Source: Elusimicrobia bacterium RIFOXYA2_FULL_47_53
GTDB lineage: Bacteria; Elusimicrobiota; Endomicrobiia; Endomicrobiales; XYA2-FULL-47-53
DNA: 33,709 bases
Assembly: GCA_001800315.1 (NCBI GenBank)
Contig: MGVE01000019.1
Span: 791 to 34,499 of the forward strand
Reading direction: 5' to 3'
The position numbers and the translations under genes are program-made. Under the pieces are notes generated by a model. The model ran no database searches and was not told where the DNA came from. It saw nothing but the letters and a program-made list of their open reading frames with translations. Shown here one piece after another: positions 1-7,702 of the stretch (position 1 is its first letter; every line of letters starts with the position of its first letter).

Positions 1-98
1 AGGTTTCTCTGATTGGGAGCGTTCAAGCGTCAACAGCTTGAACAACTCAAAGAGTAAGCCCGAGCCGCAAGCGAGGGCGCGACTAAAAGGAGAATGCC

Positions 99-452
99 AT
101 GGAAAACCTGACAAAAGAAACATTCAAAACCAAGATTTTTGATTATGAGGCAAAAAAGGAGTGGGAGTACAGCGGAGACCTGCCCTGCATAATTGACTTT
201 TACGCCGACTGGTGCGGGCCCTGCAGAATGGTATCCCCTGTTCTGGAAGAACTGTCAAAAGAATACGCCGGAAAAATAACCGTTTACAAACTTGATACCG
301 ACAAGCAGCAGGAACTGGCCGGGATGTTCGGCATCAGCTCTATACCCAGCATACTCTTTATTCCCAAAACCGGCAAACCCCAGATGGCCGTAGGGGCCCT
401 GCCCAAAGAATCGTTCGTCAAAGGAATAAAAGAGATTTTAGGCGTGGAGTAA
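99..452 (+). CDS. trxA: Thioredoxin
   Basis: Encodes a 117-residue single-domain thioredoxin, a cytoplasmic thiol-disulfide reductase. The redox motif is WCGPC with the two active cysteines at residues 39 and 42, and the cis-proline loop is SIPS (Pro83). A third cysteine lies at residue 30, just before the beta-strand that leads to the active site; I recall this arrangement from thioredoxins of anaerobes such as Bacteroides. Length is typical of the family and there is no signal peptide. The start is supported by an AAAGGAG ribosome site 7 bases upstream. The gene converges on hcp with only 8 bases between the stop codons and no visible terminator. No thioredoxin reductase is present nearby. 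Family assignment is secure; the physiological partner is unknown. Confidence 0.95.
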   Translation: MENLTKETFKTKIFDYEAKKEWEYSGDLPCIIDFYADWCGPCRMVSPVLEELSKEYAGKITVYKLDTDKQQELAGMFGISSIPSILFIPKTGKPQMAVGALPKESFVKGIKEILGVE

Positions 453-460
453 AACCCGAG

Positions 461-2077
461 TCAACAAACCGTCGTTACCTCAACCCTGTCTTTGAGTTTG
501 CCGACTAAATACTGAGTCAGAAACTCGGGCAGGGTGGGGCCGAGTTTTATTTTCTTGACGCCAAGATAAACAAGAGTCAGCAAAACCGCGACAGCCTTCT
601 GGTCGTACCAGGCTATATCAAACTCAACAGGCAGTTCGTTGATATCATTTATTCCGAGGGACTTTGCCAGCTCAAGCGCGAAAACAAGAAAAGAATAGTT
701 GTCGCTGCACTGGCCCGCGTCAAGAACTCTGGGTATGCCGTCAATATCGCCTTTAACAAGCCTTATATAGCGGAATTTCGCGCAGCCGGCCGTCAATATT
801 ACGGTATCCTGAGGCAAAGACAGCGCCTTCTCGGTGTAGTAACTGCGGCGGGGATCGCGGCCGTCGCAGCCGCCCATGGCCACGAACCGCTTTATCTTTC
901 CGGCCTTAACAAGCGCGATAACCTTATCCTTCACCGACATAAGCGTATTATGGCCGAAGCCCGACATGAACGGTGCGTCGTTTAAGGGCGCCGGGGCTTT
1001 GAGTTTTTTGGCCTGTTCAATCACCGCGGAAAAATCTTTTTCCCCGTTTTTGGCTCCGATATGCGGCACGCCGGGATAGCCTGCGACGCTGGAAGTGTAG
1101 ATCCTGTCTTTGTATGCATCTTCAACGGGTATAATACAGTTTGAGGTTACAACTATCGGCCCGTTAAACGAGGCAAACTCGTTATTCTGCTGCCACCAGG
1201 CGTTTCCGTAATGCGAAGAGAAATGCCTGAATTTTTTAAAATACGGCATGCTCTGCGCGAGTATCATTTCGCCGTTGGTAAATATATCCACCCCGCTTCC
1301 TTCAGACTGCCTCAATATCAGGTCCAAATCATGCAGGTCATGGCCGCTGACAAGAATCCCAGGCCTGCTGCCAACCTTTGACTCAATGCTTGTCGGCTCC
1401 GGGCTTCCGTAGGTTTCGTTATTGGCCTTATCCAGGACGGCCATGGCCTTTAAATTGCAGTGCCCCGTCTCCAAAACAAACTCCAGCAGGCCTTCCATCG
1501 GAGCGCTGTTGTCGGTCTTAGCGAGAGCCGCGAAAATAAAATCAAATATTGAATCGTCATAGAAACCCATTATAGCCGCATGGTAAGCATAAGCCGAAAG
1601 GCCCTTAAGACCGTATGTTATTGTCTCTTTTACCGACCTTAAGTCCGGATCGCTGAACTCAAGCACCGACAAGGAATAGCTTTTTGAAACTATTTCCGCC
1701 ACGCCCGACGCCGACCACTTGGCGCTTTCGGGCAAGCCCGATAAGTCTTTATAATACTTCAGATAAACAGCCTTAAGGGCTTCCCTTTGCGACAAAGCGC
1801 TTTCAATAAAACCGGCTATCCTGTCGGGGTCAAAATTTGTATTTGTAATAGTCGCAAAGAGCGACTCGGCTATCATGACGCCTGTTTTACGCTTCAGCTC
1901 AGTATCCGAATGCCTGTTAGCGTTAAAAATCCTGTCTGCGATAAAAGCTATTCCTCTTAAAGTGTATATCAGCAGGTCCTGCAGGTTTGCGGTCTCATCG
2001 GTCTTGCCGCAGGCGCCGCCCGCGGTACAGCCCTTTCCGTTGCCTGTTTCCTGGCACTGATAACAAAACATATTCAT
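461..2077 (-). CDS. hcp: Hydroxylamine reductase / hybrid-cluster protein (Hcp)
   Basis: Encodes a 538-residue hybrid-cluster (prismane) protein. Family members reduce hydroxylamine in vitro and are linked to NO detoxification and protein S-nitrosylation in anaerobes. The N-terminus carries four cysteines (5, 8, 17, 23) with Cx2Cx8Cx5C spacing, typical of the class I [4Fe-4S] proximal cluster rather than the enterobacterial class II spacing. Hybrid-cluster ligand motifs follow in the expected order: SGHDLHD, TNGEMIL, SNCIIP, GQCSDN, GGCDGRDPRR and TAGCAKFRY. Full length for class I. The ribosome site AAAGGA lies just upstream of the ATG; Met3 is a possible alternative start. I see no hcr reductase gene beside it, so its electron donor is unknown. 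Its upstream side faces a repeat cluster. Confidence 0.95.
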   Translation of the reverse strand: MNMFCYQCQETGNGKGCTAGGACGKTDETANLQDLLIYTLRGIAFIADRIFNANRHSDTELKRKTGVMIAESLFATITNTNFDPDRIAGFIESALSQREALKAVYLKYYKDLSGLPESAKWSASGVAEIVSKSYSLSVLEFSDPDLRSVKETITYGLKGLSAYAYHAAIMGFYDDSIFDFIFAALAKTDNSAPMEGLLEFVLETGHCNLKAMAVLDKANNETYGSPEPTSIESKVGSRPGILVSGHDLHDLDLILRQSEGSGVDIFTNGEMILAQSMPYFKKFRHFSSHYGNAWWQQNNEFASFNGPIVVTSNCIIPVEDAYKDRIYTSSVAGYPGVPHIGAKNGEKDFSAVIEQAKKLKAPAPLNDAPFMSGFGHNTLMSVKDKVIALVKAGKIKRFVAMGGCDGRDPRRSYYTEKALSLPQDTVILTAGCAKFRYIRLVKGDIDGIPRVLDAGQCSDNYSFLVFALELAKSLGINDINELPVEFDIAWYDQKAVAVLLTLVYLGVKKIKLGPTLPEFLTQYLVGKLKDRVEVTTVC

Positions 2078-2109
2078 GAATTTTTTCCTTTCCCCATCAC
2101 GCGGCCTGT

Positions 2110-2247
2110 ATGCACCGCTTACGGGGTTTTTATCATTTTGGAAAACAAATTACAAATCGCGGCTTCAAAGCCCGGCTGACGGCTGGATCCCGGACTACTA
2201 CCTCCGGGATGACGGCACAAGGAAATCTGCCGTTCACTCAATATTAT
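2110..2247. repeat. REP-like palindromic repeat upstream of hcp
   Basis: Non-coding stretch upstream of hcp. It holds a palindromic module at 2181-2216 in which ATCCCGGA (2187-2194) pairs with TCCGGGAT (2203-2210). The same module recurs at about 2660-2695 and 7727-7760, and in decayed form at about 28864-28890. Open frames across it are not gene-like. Confidence 0.75.
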
Positions 2248-2568
2248 AAAGTTATTTCAGAAAGAAACAAAGTCGCGGGGCTGCTGCCCCTGCACCCCTT
2301 TCTAACTTTCTTTGAGCGCTCAAAGAAAGTTATCCCACGGCAACTACGCACCCGTCAAAGACGGGTGAAGAATGTTTCGCATTCGCCTGGGAGGTCGGCT
2401 GGTTTTATTTAAACCATTGGGCCGCCACATAAAGAAACGCGCACCCGCGAGCCATTCGCAAAAGTATTTTAGGCAGTCTTGCAAACTCCCTGCCTTGTCG
2501 GCAGGTCAAACAGGCAAGACTGAAGGCCTCCAAAACTACTTTTGCTCATAACCGGCTCGGAAGGGGTG
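2248..2568 (+). repeat. Long multi-hairpin interspersed repeat, copy 1
   Basis: First of five copies in the window; the others start at 7862, 13983 (inverted), 28992 and 33502. In order it contains a GGGGC/GCCCC hairpin, a perfect 28-bp palindrome at 2304-2331 (half-site AACTTTCTTTGAGC), a hairpin CACCCGTC/GACGGGTG at 2349-2367 inside an inserted cassette, and a nested inverted repeat at 2449-2558. That last structure has outer arms GAGCC/GGCTC, then GCAAAAGTA..TACTTTTGC, CAGTCTTGC/GCAAGACTG and CCTGCC/GGCAGG. It carries no protein-like reading frame. It probably behaves as a small non-autonomous mobile or structural element; the mechanism is unknown. Confidence 0.85.
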
Positions 2569-2880
2569 CATATAAACTAAAAACCTTTTAAAGGTTTAAG
2601 TCACAAGGTAGGCCGTCATTCCGGGAATGTTCTGTCCGGAATCCAGAAGTAAGACTAAAGGCTGGATCCCGGACTACTACCTCCGGGATGACGGCACAAG
2701 GAAATCTTCCGTTCACTTACAGCTTACAACTTAAAACTTATAACTTAAACTGGATACCAGCTTTCGCTGGCATGACGACAAAGAAAAAGCCGTCCATCCT
2801 GAGAGAAGCGAAGAATCTCTGTTGCCGGGAAGGGGCGTGACAACACAAAGAAGTCTGCTGCTCACTTAAGAAACGAAGCC
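2569..2880. repeat. REP-like repeat cluster
   Basis: Continuation of the repeat cluster. It includes a CCGGAAT-type palindrome (about 2609-2643), a second copy of the ATCCCGGA/TCCGGGAT module (about 2660-2695), an A/T-rich block built on CTTACAACTTAAAACTTA (2711-2750), and the GGATACCAGC..GCTGGCATGAC module (2751-2779). Each module recurs elsewhere in the window. Short frames here translate to the VIPAKAGI-type peptides that are usual spurious translations of such repeats. Confidence 0.75.
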
Positions 2881-2884
2881 AAAC

Positions 2885-2913
2885 TTGACATCCACTCCCC
2901 AAACAGGTATTAT
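2885..2913 (+). promoter_or_regulatory. Sigma70-type promoter of the surface-repeat gene
   Basis: TTGACA at 2885-2890 and TATTAT at 2908-2913 are separated by exactly 17 bases. Transcription would start near 2920, giving a leader of about 23 bases with an AGGGAGGTG ribosome site before the ATG at 2943. This is a near-consensus promoter placed directly after the repeat cluster. Confidence 0.75.
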
Positions 2914-2942
2914 ACTCACAGTAAAAGGGAGGTGAATACTCA

Positions 2943-3374
2943 ATGAAGAAAATGTTAACTCTTGCCATCACAGTTCTTGCTTTCGCGGGAATCAGCGCTT
3001 TCGCGGCGGACAAATCGCCGGTTCAGGTGTCTTTGCTTCCCACTCTTGCCATTCCTAATGTTCAAACCGTTCATGGTTTGGATCTTGGTTTAATAGCGAG
3101 CAATATAGAGGAAGTTCAGGGTTTGCAGGCCACATGGATATTCGGCGGAACTGACAAGAAGCTTGTCGGCGTGCAGCTGGGGTTCGTTAATAAAGGCAAC
3201 AATGTTATCGGACTGCAATACGGCTTCTATAACGGAGCGAACAAGGTTACCGGAGTACAGCTTGGATTCATCAATGTCACTGAAAAAATGACCGGAGTAC
3301 AGGTTGGATTGGTCAATTTGATAAAGAAGAGCAAAGTACTGCCAGTAATGCTTCTCGTAAACGCGTATTTCTAA
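2943..3374 (+). CDS. Exported LA_2272-type surface-repeat protein
   Basis: A 143-residue protein of unknown function with a signal peptide at residues 1-21 (MKKMLTLAIT then a hydrophobic stretch ending AFA-A). The mature part is built of short glycine repeats: GLDLGL, GLQATW, GVQLGFVN (76), GLQYGFYN (90), GVQLGFIN (104) and GVQVGLVN (118). The last four are spaced exactly 14 residues apart. This pattern matches the LA_2272 surface-repeat family first noted in Leptospira, which is thought to be envelope-associated and beta-rich. The start is fixed by a strong AGGGAGGTG ribosome site and the signal peptide. It has its own near-consensus promoter and a hairpin terminator, so it is a single-gene unit. 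The C-terminus ends in a hydrophobic aromatic stretch (VMLLVNAYF), compatible with an outer-membrane strand. Molecular role unknown. Confidence 0.85.
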   Translation: MKKMLTLAITVLAFAGISAFAADKSPVQVSLLPTLAIPNVQTVHGLDLGLIASNIEEVQGLQATWIFGGTDKKLVGVQLGFVNKGNNVIGLQYGFYNGANKVTGVQLGFINVTEKMTGVQVGLVNLIKKSKVLPVMLLVNAYF

Positions 3375-3390
3375 GCTGTTTTCCAAAATA

Positions 3391-3429
3391 AAAAAAAACA
3401 ACCCTCTTTATCAGGGGGTTGTTTTTTTA
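3391..3429. terminator. Bidirectional intrinsic terminator
   Basis: The arms AACAACCCTC and GGGGGTTGTT enclose a short loop. They are flanked by an A-run on the left and a T-run on the right, so the hairpin works on both strands. It serves the surface-repeat gene (+) and the histidine kinase (-), whose stop codon overlaps it. Confidence 0.9.
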
Positions 3430-6234
3430 TGCCTGCGCGCCGTTGCCCAGCGTAAAATAGAAAACCGCCCCCTGCCCCTCACTGGCCTCGGCCCATATCT
3501 CGCCGCCATGCCTGTTTATAATTTTTCTGACCGTCGCGAGGCCTATGCCGATACCCGGAAAATCATCCTGGCTGTGAAGCCGCTGAAATATCCCGAAAAG
3601 TTTGCCGACATATGTCATATCAAAACCCACTCCGTTATCTTTAATAAAATATATCTTTTTGCCGTCCTTCTCGCAGGCGCCGAATTCTATTTCTATAACC
3701 TCGCCTTTTTTGCTGTATTTAAAAGCATTGGAGACAAGATTATATAACGCGGTCCTGATCAGCTCGGGGTCGGCTACGACAAAAGCTTCCGTCAGCCCCC
3801 CTAATTTAGCTTTTTGCTCCGGGTTACTCTGTGAAATTTCAACAAAAACATTTTCAAGTATCTTAGAAAGATTGATTTTTTTGTTTTCAAGCTCCGCGCT
3901 GGAAACCCTGGAAAGCCGCAGGATCGCCTCAATCAAATCGTCCAGACGAGCGGTGCTTTTGACTATCCTGCTTATATAGCCTTCCGCCACCGCGCCCAGC
4001 TTACCCTTATAATCCTCCCGCAGCATATTCGCAAAACCTATTATTGCCCTCAAGGGCGCCTTCAAATCATGGGATATGGAATAAGCGAAACTCTTAAGGT
4101 CGTCATTTAGCAGAACCAGCTCATGGGTGCGCTTCTTCACCAACTCCTCAAGATGTTCCCTGTGAAGGCTTAATTCATCTTCCACGATCTTCCGCTCGGT
4201 TATATCCTGAATAGTGCCTACCATTGCCGTGACGCTCCCGGCCTCGTCAAATTCCAGATCTCCTATTCCGTGAACCCAGCGCTCCACCCCGTCGCTTTTA
4301 CGCTTAATCATATATATTTTATTGAAGCGTTTCTTTTTTCCGACAACCTCGTCTTTAAAATAACTCAACATCCCGTCCCTGTAATCAGGATGGACTATAG
4401 CGCCCCATCCCGCAACATCACGGACATAGTCCTCGGGTATGCCGAATATCCCATCAAGGACTTTTGAAGACTCCCATTTGCCGGCTTTAACATCCATGAC
4501 ATAACTGCCGATATTGGCCGCTTCCTGCGACCTGGCCAGAAACCATTCCTTCTGCGCCATTTCTTTCTCGTTTTTTTTGCGCTCGGTTATATCCAGCTCT
4601 ATTCCGTCCCAGAGCACGCAGCCGTTATGATCATAATGAGGGACTGAGACAAACTGCCTCCACCGCGTGGCCCCGGACGGCAAAACAACTCTTGCCTCAA
4701 ATTCCAGTTTCCCCTTTGCTTCAAACGCCTTTTTTTCCTTTTCAGCCAGCGCCGCGCGGTCGTCAGGATGTATCTGGCCGTATATGAGCATGGGATTTTC
4801 AAGAGCTTCACTGACTTTAACGCCATGAAGTTTTTCCACAGCCTGGCTTATATAGGAGAATTCTCTGAGCGTGCCGTCTTTTCCGCTGTTGATCTGATAG
4901 ACCATGCCGTCGGCCAGGTTATCATTCAGCGCTTTTACCCGGTTCGTGATTTCAATAAGCTCCCGCTCCGCTTTTTTGCGCTGACTGATATCGCGGAATA
5001 CCCCCTGAAGAATTTTTTTGCCGTCCAACTCAACCGCCCTGGACACTATTTCAACCTGCACTTCGCTGCCGTCGGAGCACAGCACGGGAATTTCAAGCGG
5101 CAATGTCTCGCCGCACTTTTCAACCTGTTTTATATGCTCCTTAAACACTTCACTGGGGTAATCCTTGAGCCTTGACGGATGCAGCTGAGACTGAAGCATT
5201 CCGATAATCTCATGCCGGGACTTCTTTACCAACCTGCATCCAGCGGGGTTTACCTCTACTATCCGTCCGGTTTGAGCGTCGCATAAAAACATGGCATCCG
5301 GTAAATTATCAATCAACGCCTTATACTTTTTCTCACTTTCCGATAGCGCCAGCTGAACTGATTTTTTTTCCTCCAAGTTTTTTTCCAGTTCATCCCCGAT
5401 TTTCTTTGAGAGAATCATTATTACGGCATAAACAAGAACCGTTACCGCTATCATAGTAACAGCCGCGTAAAGTACGGTCGTATTCCCATAGGGTATAAAA
5501 AACGAAGCGTCTATCAGCCCCATTAAAATCTGAATAAACAACAGCGGCGGGAGCAGGGTCCTTAATATCCGCGCCCGCGCGGAGTCACCTATAAAACCCT
5601 TCAGCGGCCATGTGTCGTCGCCGGCCAAAAATATTGCCGCTGCGCCGGAAAATAAAAAACCGAAAGCGGTAGAAAATGCCATCGGTATAACATTGCTCCC
5701 GTAAAGAAAAGGGGTCCTGTAAACATATCCCATAATGATAACAAATGAACCGGCTATTATGCTCGTCCCCGCCAGTCCGGCGGCTTTCAAATGCCTCCCC
5801 AGCAGCAGCAGAATAGAGATATTCAGGAGCAGAAAAAATGCCGCCGTCAGCAGCGACATACTGCCAATGGGAACGCCGCCCACAAAGCCAGCGGCTCTGA
5901 TTATCATGCCGTCTATGTTCAAATGCCGTCCGGAGAGCGTGTCAACGATTGTAAGAAACAACAAAATCGTGTTTAACGAAACGATAACCATAACAGCAGG
6001 TTCTGATTTATTTTCCTGGCTGCCAAATTTTCTCAGTACATACATCGCGGCCGCCGATGTAAGAAAAACAAGGGCTGTATTGGGAGCCATGGGTATGTAG
6101 CCGGCCCCGAAACTTGAAATATGCGCCCAGCCGGCAAACCATCCGGCAAGAGCGAACAAGCTTATCCCGGCGGCAGCGGTTAAGCAGAACAACACAACCC
6201 TGTTGTTAAATTTAACATTTTCTTTCATAATCAT
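3427..6234 (-). CDS. Membrane-bound PAS sensor histidine kinase
   Basis: A 935-residue sensor kinase. The N-terminal part (about 1-280) has roughly eight hydrophobic segments forming an integral membrane sensor. Three PAS/PAC modules follow, at about 300-420, 430-560 and 565-690; each ends with a D-I-(S/T)-(Q/E)-R-K-like linker. A HisKA dimerisation domain contains the phosphoacceptor H-box SISHDLKAPLRAI. The HATPase domain has the N-box LYNLVSNAFKYS, G1 KDNGVGFD and G2 GIGIGLATVRKII. The arrangement resembles phytochrome-like and orphan multi-PAS kinases. The input signal cannot be read from sequence, and no haem- or flavin-binding signature is evident. No response regulator gene is adjacent, so it is an orphan kinase in this window. 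The ribosome site is weak (AGCGGTG); Met3 is an alternative start. Confidence 0.93.
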   Translation of the reverse strand: MIMKENVKFNNRVVLFCLTAAAGISLFALAGWFAGWAHISSFGAGYIPMAPNTALVFLTSAAAMYVLRKFGSQENKSEPAVMVIVSLNTILLFLTIVDTLSGRHLNIDGMIIRAAGFVGGVPIGSMSLLTAAFFLLLNISILLLLGRHLKAAGLAGTSIIAGSFVIIMGYVYRTPFLYGSNVIPMAFSTAFGFLFSGAAAIFLAGDDTWPLKGFIGDSARARILRTLLPPLLFIQILMGLIDASFFIPYGNTTVLYAAVTMIAVTVLVYAVIMILSKKIGDELEKNLEEKKSVQLALSESEKKYKALIDNLPDAMFLCDAQTGRIVEVNPAGCRLVKKSRHEIIGMLQSQLHPSRLKDYPSEVFKEHIKQVEKCGETLPLEIPVLCSDGSEVQVEIVSRAVELDGKKILQGVFRDISQRKKAERELIEITNRVKALNDNLADGMVYQINSGKDGTLREFSYISQAVEKLHGVKVSEALENPMLIYGQIHPDDRAALAEKEKKAFEAKGKLEFEARVVLPSGATRWRQFVSVPHYDHNGCVLWDGIELDITERKKNEKEMAQKEWFLARSQEAANIGSYVMDVKAGKWESSKVLDGIFGIPEDYVRDVAGWGAIVHPDYRDGMLSYFKDEVVGKKKRFNKIYMIKRKSDGVERWVHGIGDLEFDEAGSVTAMVGTIQDITERKIVEDELSLHREHLEELVKKRTHELVLLNDDLKSFAYSISHDLKAPLRAIIGFANMLREDYKGKLGAVAEGYISRIVKSTARLDDLIEAILRLSRVSSAELENKKINLSKILENVFVEISQSNPEQKAKLGGLTEAFVVADPELIRTALYNLVSNAFKYSKKGEVIEIEFGACEKDGKKIYFIKDNGVGFDMTYVGKLFGIFQRLHSQDDFPGIGIGLATVRKIINRHGGEIWAEASEGQGAVFYFTLGNGAQA

Positions 6235-6244
6235 TCACCGCTTA

Positions 6245-6272
6245 AAAATAAAAAACCGCGACTCAGCCGCGG
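6245..6272 (-). terminator. Intrinsic terminator of the zinc-ribbon operon
   Basis: Read on the minus strand, CCGCG, a seven-base loop and CGCGG are followed by a T-rich run. It lies between the zinc-ribbon membrane protein gene and the kinase start, so the kinase is probably transcribed separately. Confidence 0.8.
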
Positions 6273-6342
6273 CCACTGTTAATAATCCATCGCCTTAACG
6301 CGCATATTAACCTCTTTTAAAAAAACTTTATGACGGGATTGC

Positions 6343-7431
6343 TTACTGCCGGCCAGCCTGGGGCTGCGCGGCGTTTTCAGCTTTAGGATATGAAGATTTC
6401 GCGAAACACGCGAGCATGTCCGCCGCGAAACGGAAAATCAGCATCATGAGGTAAGTGAACAACACTGAAAAAACAATTCCAATAAAAGCCAGGAAAATAT
6501 CCTGAAAAAGGAAAATTACGAATATCACCGGCGTTGTTATCGCCCCCGCTACGCCGAAAAGCCAGGAGAGAAACCTGAAGGCGTTTATGACCCGTTCAAT
6601 GCCATGGTACGGTATTACGGCCACCTTTTGCCGCGGCGCCGCGGTGGGAAGAGATTTGCCGCAGTCGGAGCAATACCAGAATTTGAGAGGATTTTTTTTG
6701 GAACAGAACCCGCATTCTTTAATGTCAAGCGACGGGTCTTCCTTGCGCTTGAAAATGTAAACCTTTTCAATAATGCCAACGACAAACCATAGCGAAGCCC
6801 CTAAAAGCCCGCCCGACAAACCTTCGGCAAACCTGTTGGCCATCCAGCTTCTGGGCTGGAACTCTATTAAAGCAGATCCGTAAAAAACAGAGCCGAGATA
6901 GCCGCCTATGGCGCCGCCGGCGAAACCAAAAATAACTCCGGCCAGAATTTTTTTGCCGCTGCGCTCAATTATTCCGCTCGTGGCGCCTATAAAGGCTCCG
7001 CCTATGGCCCAGGTTATCATTATTGAAAACGGGAACCACGCCTCGCTCTGACTGAAAATCCCCATCAAAGGGATGTTTAAAAGACCGCCGAGCGCTCCGC
7101 CGATGGCCCCCAAGATGCCTCCGCAAAAAGCCTTGTAAGCCGACTCTTCTATTATGCCGCCAGCGGTGCCTAAGAAAACTCCGCAGATAAGGCCGGTGAC
7201 GGTGTTGTTCATCAGCGAACCGACATCCTGTTTTAACATGCGGCTTATTATAAAGACGAGTATCCAGCCTACAAAGCCCGAAACAAAACCGCCCCAGCTT
7301 CTGCGGAATATCCACGCGAAATCTGAGCGAAGCTTTTCCAGCCGTTCGCTTTTATCGCTTAAAAACATACCGCAGCGGCCGCAAAACTTTGAGTTGTCCG
7401 GCATAAGGCTTTCACAGCTGGGACAATACAT
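6343..7431 (-). CDS. Zinc-ribbon membrane protein with internal glycine-rich repeats
   Basis: A 362-residue protein of unknown function. It starts with a zinc ribbon (Cys 3, 6, 17, 20; CPSC..CGRC) and has a second one after the main membrane region (Cys 240, 243, 254, 257; CGFC..CSDC). Between them are several glycine-rich hydrophobic segments with an internal repeat: GIIEESAYK at about 92, GIIERSGKK at about 153 and GIIEKVYIF at about 219. The first two are each followed by a GG-rich helix. More membrane segments follow at about 285-345. This is the common bacterial layout of a zinc-ribbon plus glycine-zipper membrane protein. The start has a GGAG ribosome site. It lies 25 bases downstream of a 60-residue membrane protein and is probably cotranscribed with it. 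Function unknown. Confidence 0.8.
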   Translation of the reverse strand: MYCPSCESLMPDNSKFCGRCGMFLSDKSERLEKLRSDFAWIFRRSWGGFVSGFVGWILVFIISRMLKQDVGSLMNNTVTGLICGVFLGTAGGIIEESAYKAFCGGILGAIGGALGGLLNIPLMGIFSQSEAWFPFSIMITWAIGGAFIGATSGIIERSGKKILAGVIFGFAGGAIGGYLGSVFYGSALIEFQPRSWMANRFAEGLSGGLLGASLWFVVGIIEKVYIFKRKEDPSLDIKECGFCSKKNPLKFWYCSDCGKSLPTAAPRQKVAVIPYHGIERVINAFRFLSWLFGVAGAITTPVIFVIFLFQDIFLAFIGIVFSVLFTYLMMLIFRFAADMLACFAKSSYPKAENAAQPQAGRQ

Positions 7432-7456
7432 ATTTTCTCCGTTTAAAATTATTTTA

Positions 7457-7639
7457 TTAACTGTTTTTTACGACAGCCATTACTACAAAATGCGACAGAC
7501 CGGCAAGAATTGCCGAAAGCGCAAGCGCTTTGTGTGTGTTAATGCCGAATTTGTGTGATTTTACGCCGGAAACAACCGTGAGCAAAAGCAAAATCAGAGA
7601 AATGATTCCCAATAAGCCGCCCAATTCACCCAGGCCCAT
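7457..7639 (-). CDS. Small two-helix membrane protein
   Basis: A 60-residue protein with two hydrophobic helices (about 6-25 and 37-57). The start is supported by GGAGG just upstream and by a promoter-like sequence at 7676-7702. His36 and His50 sit at the two ends of the second helix with 13 residues between them. That spacing is seen in bis-histidine haem b helices of ferric-reductase-type proteins, but the protein is too short to bind haem alone and the comparison is only suggestive. It precedes the zinc-ribbon membrane protein gene in an apparent two-gene operon. I do not recognise a family. Confidence 0.65.
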   Translation of the reverse strand: MGLGELGGLLGIISLILLLLTVVSGVKSHKFGINTHKALALSAILAGLSHFVVMAVVKNS

Positions 7640-7675
7640 AGATCCTCCGTGACGGACTTTATGTTACGCCGATAT

Positions 7676-7702
7676 ATTATAACAATATTGTTGTTTAGTC
7701 AA
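7676..7702 (-). promoter_or_regulatory. Promoter with spacer palindrome (60-residue protein operon)
   Basis: On the minus strand, TTGACT (7702-7697) is followed 15 bases later by TATAAT (7681-7676). The 15-base spacer is short. Most of it is a perfect 12-bp palindrome, AACAATATTGTT (7681-7692), a plausible operator. No regulator has been matched to it. Confidence 0.55.

Noticed and set aside
1-98. Tail of an upstream gene in frame 3 ending at about 41
   Set aside because: Too short to support any identification; other frames are equally open.
2110-2412. 100-residue open frame in the repeat cluster, with relatives in other copies reading LSERNKVAGLLPL
   Set aside because: The frame follows the repeat DNA, is conserved only as DNA, has no ribosome site, and corresponding frames are open on both strands.
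2449-2558. Integron attC-like site
   Set aside because: The hairpin resembles an attC only in being imperfectly nested; genes between copies are large operons, not single cassettes, and no integrase is present.
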